NCBI GenBank assembly: GCA_002898015.1
Contig: BDTM01000142.1
Span: 1 to 46,674, forward strand
Direction: 5' to 3'
DNA from: a bacterium BMS3Bbin03
GTDB lineage: Bacteria > Zhuqueibacterota > JdFR-76 > BMS3Abin05
Length of the DNA stretch: 46,674 nt
Shown here: positions 16,365 through 25,399 of the stretch, piece by piece
How positions within the stretch are numbered: position 1 is the first letter of the stretch
Layout of the letters: each line of letters opens with the position of its first letter
Program-made: the position numbers and the translations under genes
The notes under the pieces: generated by a model
What the model saw: the letters and a program-made list of their open reading frames with translations, nothing else
Databases searched by the model: none
What the model was told of the DNA's origin: nothing

Positions 16365-18692
16365 TTGAAAATCATTCATCGGAATCGTCAAAAATCACTC
16401 CGGAACACGCCGGCAAAAACACTTCGTTCTTATGGAATTGTTCTGTGTCTTCTGCTCACGCTCAACTTTCCCGGACGTGCCGCCGCCCCGTTAGACACGA
16501 ATACTTTTCAAGTTCGGGCACTCTGGGTCACGCGATGGGATTACAGGACGAAGAATGACATTGCACAAATCATGGAAAACGCCCGCTGGGCGGGTTTCAA
16601 TCATGTGTTTTTTCAGGTCCGGGGGAATGCCACTGTTTTTTACACCTCACTTTATGAACCCAGAGCACAGGAATTGGGTTCGGAAAATCCTGAATGGGAC
16701 CCGCTGGCGTATGCGGTGGCACAAGCGCATTTAAACCAACTTAAAATTCACGCCTGGGTTAACATTTTCCCGGGTTGGCGCGGCACAAAATTACCTCAAA
16801 ATCCCCGGCAGATCTTATTGACCCATCCGGAATGGTTCTTGAACCATTCAAAGTCCTCGCCGCCGGAATTGAATTCTCACTACGTGTGGCTGAACCCGGT
16901 TTTGCCCGGCGTTCAGAAACATCTTAAAGATATCGTCCTGGAATTAGCCGATCATTATAATCTGGACGGCATCCATTTTGATTATTTTCGTTATCCGGGA
17001 CCCGGAGATTTTTCCGCAGATTCCGCCTCCGGCGCGCTTAAACAGCGGTTTCCGTTCTCACACGCCACAGAGGCCGGCTGGGATTCTTTTCGAAGAGATC
17101 GGATCTCGGATTTTTTGGAAACCTGCAGAAGTGAATTGCTGCAAAAGAATCCGCGCCTGATTTTGTCCGCCGCCATTATCGGCGATATTCTGCTGGGCCG
17201 ACGGGTATTTTTTCAGGACAGCCAAAAATGGGTCTATAAAAATTGGCTGGACTGGGTAGTTCCCATGACTTACACGGCAGATACGCTTCAATTTCGCCAC
17301 TGGCTTGTGAATTTTTCAGATTACCCCAGAGCCTCCGTGATTCCCGGGCTGATGGTAAAATCCGAATCCGTTTTTCTGGAAGAACTCACGCTGCTCAAAC
17401 AATTCCATTTTAAGGGGTTTTCATTTTTTAGTTACAGCACGCTGTTTCCCGGTCAATCACCAAATGCTCTGGCCTATTATTTCCACGATTACTTTTTAAA
17501 TGATCCGGCGGAAATGCCCGTCCCCCTGAATCGACCCTCCGGAAACTTCCCCTACCCCGAATCTATTTCATTTCGAAACGGCGGGTTTCCTTTGGTTTCA
17601 AAGCAAAAACCGATTGTTACTTTCGATGAGCCGGTTAAAAAAAGGGCGGATGCATTTTTCCTGAAATGGTCCTACACGCCGGATCCGCACGAATTGTACG
17701 CCGACCTTCTGGATTCAATATCGGGGCAGCCGGTACAATTACGCTCACAGCATGTGATTCCGCTTTCACAGATCAGCGAAAACTTAACCGTTCAAATTCT
17801 TGCCCGGCCGCACGACGCTCAGCCCCAAAAATTGCTCCGGTCATTTCACTTCCCCGTCACATCCAATTTGAGTCATTTCCGCTTTCTGTCATTCTGGGGA
17901 AAACCGGTTCAGGGCGCCCGAAGAATTTTTATCGATCAAGAGAAGCAGACGTGGGTTCCTGCGGGTGCCAAAATCGTTGTCTTCGATTCGACCGGCAATG
18001 AAACGCCCTTTTCCCCTATCACACGCGGCCTGAATGCGGCGGGGCACTCTCTGAGCTTAAAATCGTGTCTTGGAATTACACAGAATGAACTCGGAGAAAT
18101 TGTGGTCACCGGCTTTAACGGCGGAGGCCATTTATTTGTCTTTGATGAAAAAGCCGGCACGCCTTTGCCGGGCGTTGATCTGAATTTCTTTCCCGGTGAT
18201 ATTGCTGTTGACAGCCTGAAGCATTTTTTTATTCTGGAAGCGGAAAATAGCCGCTGGCATGTTCTGGATTCTGCAGGAAATGAACTCGCCGGAAGTCCCG
18301 TTAACGGGAGTCACCGGAGCTACGGAATTGCCGTTACGCCGGACGGGCAGTCTGTTTTTGTCAGTTGCCGAAGCGACGGAAAAGTCCACCACTGGGTGGG
18401 GGATATTTCTGAAGGTGAAGCCCGCTACCGGAAACTTCAGGATTTTCCGGTAAGAGATGCCGGATTCGGAACGGTGTTTTGGAAGAAACCCAATGAACTT
18501 TTTGTGTGTGAACCGGGTCCGGGGTACATCGCCGTCTGGGACACCGGGCGTTACAGGTTAAAAGAAATTATTCACAGTGCATTCTTGAGAGCGCCCAGAG
18601 CCATTGCACCCATTCCGGGGACGAACGACTTTCTGATTTTAGAAACCTCCGGCCAGACGCCGGCCCGTCTGGTTAAATTTCGGCGAGAATAG
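16365..18692 (+). CDS. GHL10-like (DUF187) glycoside hydrolase with signal peptide
   Basis: The protein has about 775 residues. No ATG is in frame near the start. I use TTG at 16365, 8 bases after agga, which puts a basic N-terminus before a signal core (SYGIVLCLLLTLNFPGRAAA). TTG at 16302 is an alternative without a binding site. The (beta/alpha)8 domain begins VRALWVTRWDY and carries the family motif DGIHFDYFRYP (about 201-211) and the late strand DWVVPMTYT. The C-terminal third (from about 520) has beta repeats such as GDIAVDSLKHFFILE and YGIAVTPDGQSVFVSC, like an NHL/YVTN propeller. GHL10 enzymes such as YngK are secreted and their substrates are poorly known; peptidoglycan-type glycans have been suggested. 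Confidence 0.82.
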   Translation: MKIIHRNRQKSLRNTPAKTLRSYGIVLCLLLTLNFPGRAAAPLDTNTFQVRALWVTRWDYRTKNDIAQIMENARWAGFNHVFFQVRGNATVFYTSLYEPRAQELGSENPEWDPLAYAVAQAHLNQLKIHAWVNIFPGWRGTKLPQNPRQILLTHPEWFLNHSKSSPPELNSHYVWLNPVLPGVQKHLKDIVLELADHYNLDGIHFDYFRYPGPGDFSADSASGALKQRFPFSHATEAGWDSFRRDRISDFLETCRSELLQKNPRLILSAAIIGDILLGRRVFFQDSQKWVYKNWLDWVVPMTYTADTLQFRHWLVNFSDYPRASVIPGLMVKSESVFLEELTLLKQFHFKGFSFFSYSTLFPGQSPNALAYYFHDYFLNDPAEMPVPLNRPSGNFPYPESISFRNGGFPLVSKQKPIVTFDEPVKKRADAFFLKWSYTPDPHELYADLLDSISGQPVQLRSQHVIPLSQISENLTVQILARPHDAQPQKLLRSFHFPVTSNLSHFRFLSFWGKPVQGARRIFIDQEKQTWVPAGAKIVVFDSTGNETPFSPITRGLNAAGHSLSLKSCLGITQNELGEIVVTGFNGGGHLFVFDEKAGTPLPGVDLNFFPGDIAVDSLKHFFILEAENSRWHVLDSAGNELAGSPVNGSHRSYGIAVTPDGQSVFVSCRSDGKVHHWVGDISEGEARYRKLQDFPVRDAGFGTVFWKKPNELFVCEPGPGYIAVWDTGRYRLKEIIHSAFLRAPRAIAPIPGTNDFLILETSGQTPARLVKFRRE

Positions 18693-18709
18693 AGAAGCAA
18701 AAATAACAA

Positions 18710-18810
18710 CCACGGATTACACGAATTACACGAATTTTAATTCCATTAATCCCAATAAACTCAATTCGTTAAAATTCGTGAATTAGTGGCCAATATTTTT
18801 TTAAAATATT
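18710..18810. repeat. Inverted-repeat element (ccac...gtgg type)
   Basis: Left arm from 18710 (ccacggattacacgaatt) pairs imperfectly with right arm ending at 18789. The inner CACGAATTTT (18729-18738) is perfectly repeated as AAAATTCGTG (18771-18780). A second perfect hairpin AATATTTT-TTT-AAAATATT (18792-18810) follows. It lies directly after the GHL10-like gene and may act as a 3' stabiliser or weak terminator, or be a small mobile repeat. Confidence 0.5.
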
Positions 18811-18884
18811 TTCGCGACGTGAAAAGGCGTACATTTTCTCATAAAAATATAAGGTTCATCCTAATTTCACGGTCACCAAATACT

Positions 18885-18976
18885 AAATTCAAAAACGCCA
18901 ATGTCAAATAAAATCCAAATGACTCATTTGCATTTGAATTTTGAGCTTCATTTGACATTCGGATTTTTAAATTTGA
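18885..18976. repeat. AT-rich inverted-repeat element
   Basis: AATGTCAAAT (18900-18909) and ATTTGACATT (18950-18959) are perfect 10-bp inverted copies. The flanks (aaattcaaaaac on the left, ggatttttaaattt on the right) continue the pairing imperfectly. The word composition resembles the low-complexity DNA at the start of the window. Confidence 0.45.
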
Positions 18977-19214
18977 GCTTAACTGTTAATGGCAGCCTAA
19001 ATCCACGCATTTCCGGCACTAAATATCTCATTTCATATTGATCCGGAATGATCGCTACCAATCGATTAAAAAGTACATATTCTCGCGAAGAATCATATTT
19101 TACAATTAGCCTGGCGGTGAACCACTATTTTAGAGAATTTACCTCTCCGTTTTTTCTGCTGCTAAAACCGCTGAATCGATCGCCACAATTTGCGGTTTAA
19201 TCTTCCTGGAATGA

Positions 19215-19254
19215 GTCTGGCAGAGACGGCCTGTAAAATATGTCATATTGTCAG
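19215..19254 (+). promoter_or_regulatory. Candidate enhancer site upstream of hsp20 copy 2
   Basis: GTCTGGCA (19215-19222) lies 131 bases before the -24 element, followed by TGTCA (19241-19245) and TGTCAG (19249-19254). The 8-mer is identical to the one upstream of hsp20 copy 1, in the same orientation relative to the promoter. Proposed as a binding site for a sigma-54 activator; unproven. Confidence 0.35.
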
Positions 19255-19353
19255 CCTTTTTGGAATTCTATTTTTAGAAATTGTTTTACATAAAAATTGC
19301 TAACAAATGGACAAATAAAGAGTTAGGTTGAGATGTTAAAGGTAAATCATCTT

Positions 19354-19368
19354 TGGCACAGTGCTTGC
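19354..19368 (+). promoter_or_regulatory. Sigma-54 (-24/-12) promoter of hsp20 copy 2 - dnaK
   Basis: TGGCAC-AGTGC-TTGC is a perfect RpoN-type promoter, preceded by TT and followed by AAA. The predicted start is near 19379, 54 bases before the hsp20 ATG. No competing sigma-70 pair of comparable quality was seen between it and the gene, and no CIRCE element is present. Confidence 0.85.
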
Positions 19369-19432
19369 AAATCAATAGAATAAAATCGAATAATTGAACT
19401 TTTGGCAAAGTTGGCAAAGGAGGTAAAGCCTT

Positions 19433-19864
19433 ATGACATTTATGGAAATCATAAATCCGGTGAAACAGGAATTGGATCAAATCTTTGCGAGTGAACCGGA
19501 GACAAAAGAACCTGTTGTCCCCATTGTTGAATTTGATGATAGGAGTGTCTCTTATCCGAAAGTGGATATTCTCGAGAACAAAGACGAGTTTATTCTTCGG
19601 GCAGAAGTACCGGGTTTTCAAAAAGAAGAATTGGATGTTATTTTTCATAACGGGCTGTTAACACTAAAAGCCCAAAGAACGCCGCGTGAAGAACCGAATG
19701 AGAAAATGCTGTACAAAGAACGGTTTACCGGTAATTTTATCCGGAAATTCCAACTCTCTAAAGAGATTCAAAAGGATGCGCTTCGTGCGGCTTACAGAGA
19801 CGGCGTTCTTGAAATTCATCTACCGAAAAAATCGATTCAGGAAAAAGAGATTAAAATCCAATAA
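19433..19864 (+). CDS. hsp20: Small heat-shock protein (Hsp20/alpha-crystallin), copy 2
   Basis: The protein has 143 residues, with aaaggagg upstream. The alpha-crystallin domain is about 38-135, with AEVPGFQKEELDVIF and YRDGVLEIHLPKK. The tail ends in an I-x-I motif (EIKIQ). The N-terminal arm is short and acidic and the sequence is clearly diverged from copy 1, so the two may form different oligomers. dnaK begins 34 bases later with no hairpin between, so hsp20-dnaK is almost certainly one transcript, driven by the sigma-54 promoter at 19354. Confidence 0.94.
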   Translation: MTFMEIINPVKQELDQIFASEPETKEPVVPIVEFDDRSVSYPKVDILENKDEFILRAEVPGFQKEELDVIFHNGLLTLKAQRTPREEPNEKMLYKERFTGNFIRKFQLSKEIQKDALRAAYRDGVLEIHLPKKSIQEKEIKIQ

Positions 19865-19898
19865 ATAGACATCATACTATAAAAGGAGGTTAAAACGA

Positions 19899-21830
19899 AT
19901 GAGCAAAATTATCGGCATTGATCTGGGTACGACCAACTCTTGTGTAGCCGCTGTAATCGGCGGTGAGCCGACGGTGATCCCGAATAATGAAGGTTTCAGG
20001 ACGACACCCTCGGTGGTCGCTTTTTTAAAGACCGGGGAGCGTGTTGTAGGGCATCCGGCAAAACGGCAGGCGATCACAAATCCGAAAAATACCGTTTTCT
20101 CAATCAAACGCTTTATGGGACGCATGTTCAATGAGGTGGAAGAAGAAATTAAACAGGTGCCCTACGAAGTGAGGGCCGGCAAAAACGGCATGGTCTCCAT
20201 AAAAATTGAAGACAAGACCTACACACCGCAGGAAATTTCCGCCATGGTGCTCCAAAAAATGAAGCAAACGGCTGAAGATTATCTCGGTGAAAAAGTGACG
20301 GATGCCGTGATTACAGTCCCCGCCTATTTTAATGACAGTCAGCGGAAAGCCACTAAAGAGGCGGGTGAGATTTCCGGCCTGAATGTGCGGAGAATCATCA
20401 ATGAGCCGACCGCCGCATCACTGGCTTACGGCCTGGACAAGAAGAAGGATGAAAAAATTGCGGTTTTCGATCTGGGCGGCGGCACGTTCGATATCTCAAT
20501 TCTGGAAATCGGCGAGGGTGTGTTTGAAGTGAAATCCACGAACGGCGACACACATCTGGGCGGGGACGATTTTGATAAACGCATTATCGACTGGCTGGTG
20601 AGAGAGTTTAAAAAACAGGAAGGCGTGGATCTCTCCCAGGATCCGATGGCGCTTCAGCGTTTAAAAGAAGCCGCCGAAAAGGCGAAAATCGAATTGTCGA
20701 ATGTCATGCAGACGGACATTAACCTGCCGTTTGTCACGGCGACCGATTCCGGGCCGAAACATTTAACCATGACATTAACCCGGGCAAATTTCGAGCAGCT
20801 TTGTGACGATCTGTTTGACCGCACCATCGAACCCTGCCGGATGGCCTTAAAAGACGCCGGCATGACGGTGAACGAGATTAATGAAGTCATTCTGGTGGGC
20901 GGGTCGACGCGTATTCCGAAAGTGCAGCAGATGGTTAAGGATTTCTTTAAGCGAGAACCGCACAAAGGCGTGAATCCGGACGAAGTGGTGGCCATTGGTG
21001 CGGCGGTTCAGGGTGCCGTTCTCAGCGGCGAAGTTAAAGATGTGCTGCTGCTGGACGTGATTCCGCTGTCTCTGGGGATTGAAACCCTCGGCGGCGTTTT
21101 CACAAAATTGATCGAGAAGAATACAACCATTCCGACCCGGAAGAGTGAAGTTTTTACCACCGCCGCGGACAACCAGACATCTGTGGAAATTCAGGTGCTT
21201 CAGGGCGAACGTGAAATAGCGGCTTACAACAAATCGCTTGGACGATTCCATCTGGATGGAATTCCGCCGGCCCCGCGCGGCATACCGCAGATTGAAGTGT
21301 CATTCGACATCGATGCCAACGGTATCCTGAATGTGACGGCGAAAGACAAAGCCTCCGGAAAAGAGCAGTCCATTCGAATCGAAGCCTCTTCCGGATTGAG
21401 CAAAGAAGAAATCGACAAGATGGTTCGGGAAGCGCAGGAACATGCGGCGGAAGACCGCAAACGCCGGGAAATTGTGGAATCCAAAAACCAGGCCGATCAA
21501 TTGCTTTATCAAACTGAAAAAAATCTGAAGGAGATGGCTGAAAAGCTTGAACCGGATGAGAAAAGTAAGATCGAGACGGCCATGGGGCGCCTGCGTGAAG
21601 CCATGAAGGGCGAGGACATGAATGAGATCAAATCGGCGACGGATGCTTTGAACCAGGCGTGGAGTGAAGCGTCCAGCAAGATGTATGCACGCGCCACTGC
21701 CCAGGAGCAGCAGGCGGCGGCGGGCGGTCCGACGGCTGAAGGTCCCACGCCGGAAGAGCCGAAAGCTGAAGAAGGTAAAAAAGTAGAAGATGCCGACTTT
21801 GAAGTGGTTGACGATAAAGAAGCAAAATAA
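19899..21830 (+). CDS. dnaK: DnaK (Hsp70) chaperone
   Basis: The protein has 643 residues, the full length for bacterial DnaK. aggagg precedes the ATG. The ATPase domain begins [13 protein letters not shown] and shows [13 protein letters not shown] and [11 protein letters not shown]. The linker is [21 protein letters not shown], here spanning about 384-404. The substrate domain and helical lid follow, and the C-terminus ends in an acidic [16 protein letters not shown] tail. It folds nascent and stress-denatured proteins with J proteins and GrpE, which are on the other strand at 13-15 kb. The upstream partner is hsp20, an uncommon pairing, and there is no hrcA. An intrinsic terminator follows. 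Confidence 0.98.
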   Translation: MSKIIGIDLGTTNSCVAAVIGGEPTVIPNNEGFRTTPSVVAFLKTGERVVGHPAKRQAITNPKNTVFSIKRFMGRMFNEVEEEIKQVPYEVRAGKNGMVSIKIEDKTYTPQEISAMVLQKMKQTAEDYLGEKVTDAVITVPAYFNDSQRKATKEAGEISGLNVRRIINEPTAASLAYGLDKKKDEKIAVFDLGGGTFDISILEIGEGVFEVKSTNGDTHLGGDDFDKRIIDWLVREFKKQEGVDLSQDPMALQRLKEAAEKAKIELSNVMQTDINLPFVTATDSGPKHLTMTLTRANFEQLCDDLFDRTIEPCRMALKDAGMTVNEINEVILVGGSTRIPKVQQMVKDFFKREPHKGVNPDEVVAIGAAVQGAVLSGEVKDVLLLDVIPLSLGIETLGGVFTKLIEKNTTIPTRKSEVFTTAADNQTSVEIQVLQGEREIAAYNKSLGRFHLDGIPPAPRGIPQIEVSFDIDANGILNVTAKDKASGKEQSIRIEASSGLSKEEIDKMVREAQEHAAEDRKRREIVESKNQADQLLYQTEKNLKEMAEKLEPDEKSKIETAMGRLREAMKGEDMNEIKSATDALNQAWSEASSKMYARATAQEQQAAAGGPTAEGPTPEEPKAEEGKKVEDADFEVVDDKEAK

Positions 21831-21861
21831 GAATCAGATAAAACGTTTGTGGTGAGTAAAG

Positions 21862-21892
21862 CGGCGAGTGGATCTTCTACTCGCCGTTTTTT
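21862..21892 (+). terminator. Intrinsic terminator after dnaK
   Basis: A perfect 8-bp stem CGGCGAGT/ACTCGCCG (21862-21869 with 21879-21886) with a 9-base loop is followed by six T. It ends the hsp20-dnaK transcript, so clpB probably has its own promoter in 21893-22030. Confidence 0.88.
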
Positions 21893-22030
21893 ACATTAAT
21901 CGAGACTCACGGTTTTTGCAGATGAACTGCCGGTGCAGAAATCGGAAACAGCCGCAGGCCTTATGTCTGCGAAGACCGCGGGTTTCGGCGATTTTAATAA
22001 ATGACAACTATTGAATTTGGAGTGAATAAA

Positions 22031-24649
22031 ATGACCTTAGATAAATTTACACTCAAAGCTCAGGAAGCTTTACAGCAGGCTCAGAACATTGCTTCCGAAC
22101 GGAATCAGCAGCAGATCGATGCGGAACATCTGCTCCTGGCGTTATTGGAGGACCCGGAAGGCATTCCGGTGGCAGTTGTTAAAAAACTGGGCAGCCAGCC
22201 GGATCAGATCAAGGCCAAAACGATCAAGGCTCTGGATAAGCTGCCGAAGGTTTACGGCGCCGGCGGCATCGGGAATATTTACATTTCCAAACGCCTGAAT
22301 CAAATCTTGGAGAGCGCCTTTAAACAGGCCAACAACCTAAAAGACGACTACATCAGCACGGAACATATCCTGCTTGCTTTATCGGAAGATAAAGGTGAGG
22401 CGGGAAATATTTTGCGTGCCGAAGGGTTAAGCCATGATAATATTCTGAAAGTGCTCCGGGCCATCCGGGGTTCCCAACGCGTGACCGATCAAAATCCCGA
22501 AGCCAAATATCAGGCGCTGGAACGGTACGGCCGGGATTTGACCGATTTAGCCAGAAAAGGCAAATTGGATCCTGTGATCGGCCGGGATGAGGAAATCCGG
22601 CGCGTGCTTCAGGTGCTTTCCCGGCGCACCAAGAACAACCCGGTTCTCATAGGGGATCCGGGTGTCGGGAAAACGGCGATTGTCGAAGGCCTGGCGTTCC
22701 GGATTGTGAGCGGAGATATTCCGGAAGGGCTGAAAAACAAGCGCCTGGTGGGGCTGGATTTGGGGTCGCTTATTGCCGGGGCAAAATTCCGGGGTGAGTT
22801 TGAAGACCGGCTGAAAGCGGTCATTAAAGAAGTTGTGGAATCGGAAGGGGAAGTGATTCTGTTCATCGACGAGCTGCACACGCTGGTGGGTGCCGGTGCT
22901 GCAGAGGGTGCGGTGGATGCATCCAACATGCTGAAACCGGCTCTGGCACGGGGAGAATTGCGAGCCATTGGGGCCACAACCATCGATGAATACCGCAAAT
23001 ACATTGAAAAAGATGCCGCATTGGAACGGCGTTTTCAGCCGGTGCTGGTACAGGAGCCTTCGGTGGAAGACACCATTTCAATCCTGCGCGGATTGAAGGA
23101 AAAATACGAAGTCCACCACGGGGTCCGGATTTCGGATTCAGCCCTCATTTCGGCGGCGACGCTTTCACACCGGTACATTACGGATCGTTTCCTGCCCGAC
23201 AAGGCGATCGATTTGATCGACGAGGCAGCTTCCAAGTTACGGATTGAGATCGACAGTATGCCCGAAGAATTGGATGAAGTCGAACGAAAAATCAAGCAGC
23301 TTGAAATTGAGCGTGAAGCCGTTAAACGGGACAAAAACGAAGTGGCGAAGAAGCGGCTTGAAAAAATCGTAGAAGAGTTGGCGAATTATCAGGAAAAGCG
23401 CAACGAGCTGAAGAGTCACTGGCAAATGGAAAAAACCGTGATCAAGAAAATCCAGTCGATCAAAGAGGCTATCGAACAGACAAAAATCCTGATTTCTCAT
23501 GCAGAGCGGGACGGCGATCTGGCCAAAGCGGCTGAATTGAAGTACGGGAAATCGGTTGAGCTGCAGAAGCAGTTGGAAGAAGCGAATAAAAAGCTTCAGG
23601 AGGTCCAAAAAGACCGGAAAATGTTGAAAGAAGAAGTGGATGATGAGGACATCGCCGAGATTGTGTCGCGCTGGACGGGAATCCCTGTGAGCCGAATGCT
23701 GGAATCGGAGCGGGAGAAATTGTTAAAAATCGAAGCACGGCTGCATGATCGTGTGATCGGGCAGGATGAAGCGATCGATGCCGTTTCCAATGCCATCCGC
23801 CGGGCGCGTGCCGGACTGCAGGATCCCAACCGTCCGATCGGTTCATTCATTTTCATGGGAACGACAGGCGTCGGAAAAACGGAATTAGCCCGGGCGCTGG
23901 CAGAATTTCTGTTCGACGATGAAAAAGCGATGGTTCGAATCGATATGTCTGAATATATGGAACGGCATTCGGTTTCAAGATTGATCGGCGCACCCCCCGG
24001 CTACGTGGGATACGAGGAAGGCGGCCAGTTGACGGAAGCCGTTCGGCGGAAACCCTACTCGGTGATCCTGCTGGATGAAATTGAAAAAGCCCATCAGGAT
24101 GTGTTTAACATCCTTCTCCAGGTTCTGGATGAAGGGCGGTTAACCGACAACAAGGGGCACACGGTTAATTTTAAAAACACAATCATTATTATGACGTCCA
24201 ACCTGGGCGCGCCGCTGATTATGGAAAAGTCCCAGCAGATTACGGATTCAAACCGGGAGATGATTTATCAGGAAATTAAAGGCGAAATCCTACAATTGCT
24301 GCAGCAGTCTCTGCGCCCGGAATTCTTAAACAGGGTCGACGAAGTGATTGTATTTCATCCGCTGACGAAAGAAGATATTAAGAAGATTGTGGATCTGCAG
24401 TTCCGGCACATCCGGAAATTACTTGAAGATCAATACCTGTCGGTTGAATTATCGGAAGAAGCAAAAGAGCTGCTGGCGGAGTTGGGTTACGATCCCTCGT
24501 TTGGGGCCCGGCCGTTAAAACGGGTTATGCAGAAAATGATTACAAATGTGCTTGCCACACGCATTCTGGCCGGTGATTTTGGGCCCGGGGATCACATCGT
24601 TGTGGTTCGCCGTGAAAATTCTCTTGATTTTGAGAAGAAAACGCATTAG
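22031..24649 (+). CDS. clpB: ClpB protein disaggregase (Hsp100)
   Basis: The protein has 872 residues. The frame opens at 22001, but the ATG at 22031 follows ttggag by 9 bases and gives the normal ClpB start [14 protein letters not shown]. Order: Clp N domain (1-145), first AAA+ module with Walker A GDPGVGKT (208-215), the long coiled-coil middle domain (about 410-530), and the second AAA+ module with Walker A GTTGVGKT (610-617), where the usual GPTG proline is threonine. The C-terminal D2-small domain has [12 protein letters not shown]. It rescues aggregated proteins with DnaK and small Hsps, matching its neighbours. It is separated from dnaK by a terminator. Confidence 0.97.
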   Translation: MTLDKFTLKAQEALQQAQNIASERNQQQIDAEHLLLALLEDPEGIPVAVVKKLGSQPDQIKAKTIKALDKLPKVYGAGGIGNIYISKRLNQILESAFKQANNLKDDYISTEHILLALSEDKGEAGNILRAEGLSHDNILKVLRAIRGSQRVTDQNPEAKYQALERYGRDLTDLARKGKLDPVIGRDEEIRRVLQVLSRRTKNNPVLIGDPGVGKTAIVEGLAFRIVSGDIPEGLKNKRLVGLDLGSLIAGAKFRGEFEDRLKAVIKEVVESEGEVILFIDELHTLVGAGAAEGAVDASNMLKPALARGELRAIGATTIDEYRKYIEKDAALERRFQPVLVQEPSVEDTISILRGLKEKYEVHHGVRISDSALISAATLSHRYITDRFLPDKAIDLIDEAASKLRIEIDSMPEELDEVERKIKQLEIEREAVKRDKNEVAKKRLEKIVEELANYQEKRNELKSHWQMEKTVIKKIQSIKEAIEQTKILISHAERDGDLAKAAELKYGKSVELQKQLEEANKKLQEVQKDRKMLKEEVDDEDIAEIVSRWTGIPVSRMLESEREKLLKIEARLHDRVIGQDEAIDAVSNAIRRARAGLQDPNRPIGSFIFMGTTGVGKTELARALAEFLFDDEKAMVRIDMSEYMERHSVSRLIGAPPGYVGYEEGGQLTEAVRRKPYSVILLDEIEKAHQDVFNILLQVLDEGRLTDNKGHTVNFKNTIIIMTSNLGAPLIMEKSQQITDSNREMIYQEIKGEILQLLQQSLRPEFLNRVDEVIVFHPLTKEDIKKIVDLQFRHIRKLLEDQYLSVELSEEAKELLAELGYDPSFGARPLKRVMQKMITNVLATRILAGDFGPGDHIVVVRRENSLDFEKKTH

Positions 24650-24755
24650 ATTTGAAAATACACAATCGGCAAAAAGTGAATCATGTCGGAAAGTTGGCTT
24701 TCCGGTTTCGGGATACCGGATTTATCTTTGTCTAAAATTAGGAGGTTATTGGCGA

Positions 24756-25280
24756 ATGAAACGATTCTTATCCTACGGGTTGGGCGTAATTTTTTTGGCG
24801 GGATTGGTTTTTACATCCACTGAATGCGGGAAACGTGTAACGGAAAAACAGCTTTACGATAAAGCGGACACCTACGAGCGCGACGAACAATTTGCCAAAG
24901 CGGCTGAAGTTTATCTCTCGCTCTCCAAACGTTTTCCGAACAGCCCGAAAGCACCGGAAGCACTGTTTAAAGCGGCCGTGATGTACGCGAATAATTTGAA
25001 AAAATCCAATGAAGCCATTCAACTGCATGAGCGGCTCATTAAAACGTATCCGAAAAGTGAATTCGCACCGCAGTCACTTTTTTTGGTGGGTTTTATTTAC
25101 GCAAATGACGTTAAAAATTACAGCAAAGCGAAAAAATATTACGACGAATTCTTGAAAAAATATCCGTCACATGAGCTGGCCACATCGGTACAGTGGGAGC
25201 TGAAAAATATGGGGAAAGATATCAATAGTGTTCAGTTTTTAAAAATGGAACATGATTCGGTTAAAACGCAATCAAAATAA
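24756..25280 (+). CDS. Exported tetratricopeptide-repeat protein
   Basis: The protein has 174 residues. The frame is open upstream, but the ATG at 24756 follows taggaggt and begins a signal peptide (1-24). A cysteine at 24 follows Ser-Thr-Glu, a poor lipobox, so lipidation is doubtful. The rest is tandem TPR-like helices of the YbgF/BamD type: KADTYERDEQFAKAAEVYL, then NSPKAPEALFKAAVMYANNL and PKSEFAPQSLFLVGFIYAND. Such proteins act as periplasmic scaffolds in outer membrane assembly or cell-envelope complexes. It lies 106 bases after clpB on the same strand and is followed by a strong terminator. Confidence 0.78.
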   Translation: MKRFLSYGLGVIFLAGLVFTSTECGKRVTEKQLYDKADTYERDEQFAKAAEVYLSLSKRFPNSPKAPEALFKAAVMYANNLKKSNEAIQLHERLIKTYPKSEFAPQSLFLVGFIYANDVKNYSKAKKYYDEFLKKYPSHELATSVQWELKNMGKDINSVQFLKMEHDSVKTQSK

Positions 25281-25314
25281 GATTCTTTTAAAATATCTTT
25301 GGCTGTTCAATGAG

Positions 25315-25354
25315 CCGGAGGATCTCCGTATCCCGGAGACCGCCGGTTTTTTTT
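25315..25354 (+). terminator. Intrinsic terminator after the TPR gene
   Basis: Stem CTCCG/CGGAG (25324-25328 with 25334-25338) inside CCGG/CCGG (25315-25318 with 25343-25346), followed by eight T. It lies in the gap between convergent genes. Confidence 0.85.
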
Positions 25355-25399
25355 ATGGGTTTAATACCCCCTGAAATTAAAACGATTCAATCTCAGCGA

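Larger units (their letters stand above)
18693..19214. other. Gene-free AT-rich spacer with inverted repeats
   Basis: The first part of the 740-base gap before the second hsp20 holds no supported gene. It contains two inverted-repeat clusters (listed separately) and AT-rich DNA without clear coding signal. The remainder of the gap holds the regulatory region of hsp20 copy 2. Confidence 0.5.

Noticed and set aside
19200..19432. CIRCE (HrcA) operator or sigma-32 promoter before hsp20-dnaK
   Set aside because: No TTAGCACTC-N9-GAGTGCTAA repeat and no sigma-32-like pair was found; the sigma-54 match is far better.
22950..22980. Third sigma-54-like site (tggcac...ttgc) inside clpB
   Set aside because: The spacing between the two boxes is 9 rather than 5 bases and it lies within a coding region.
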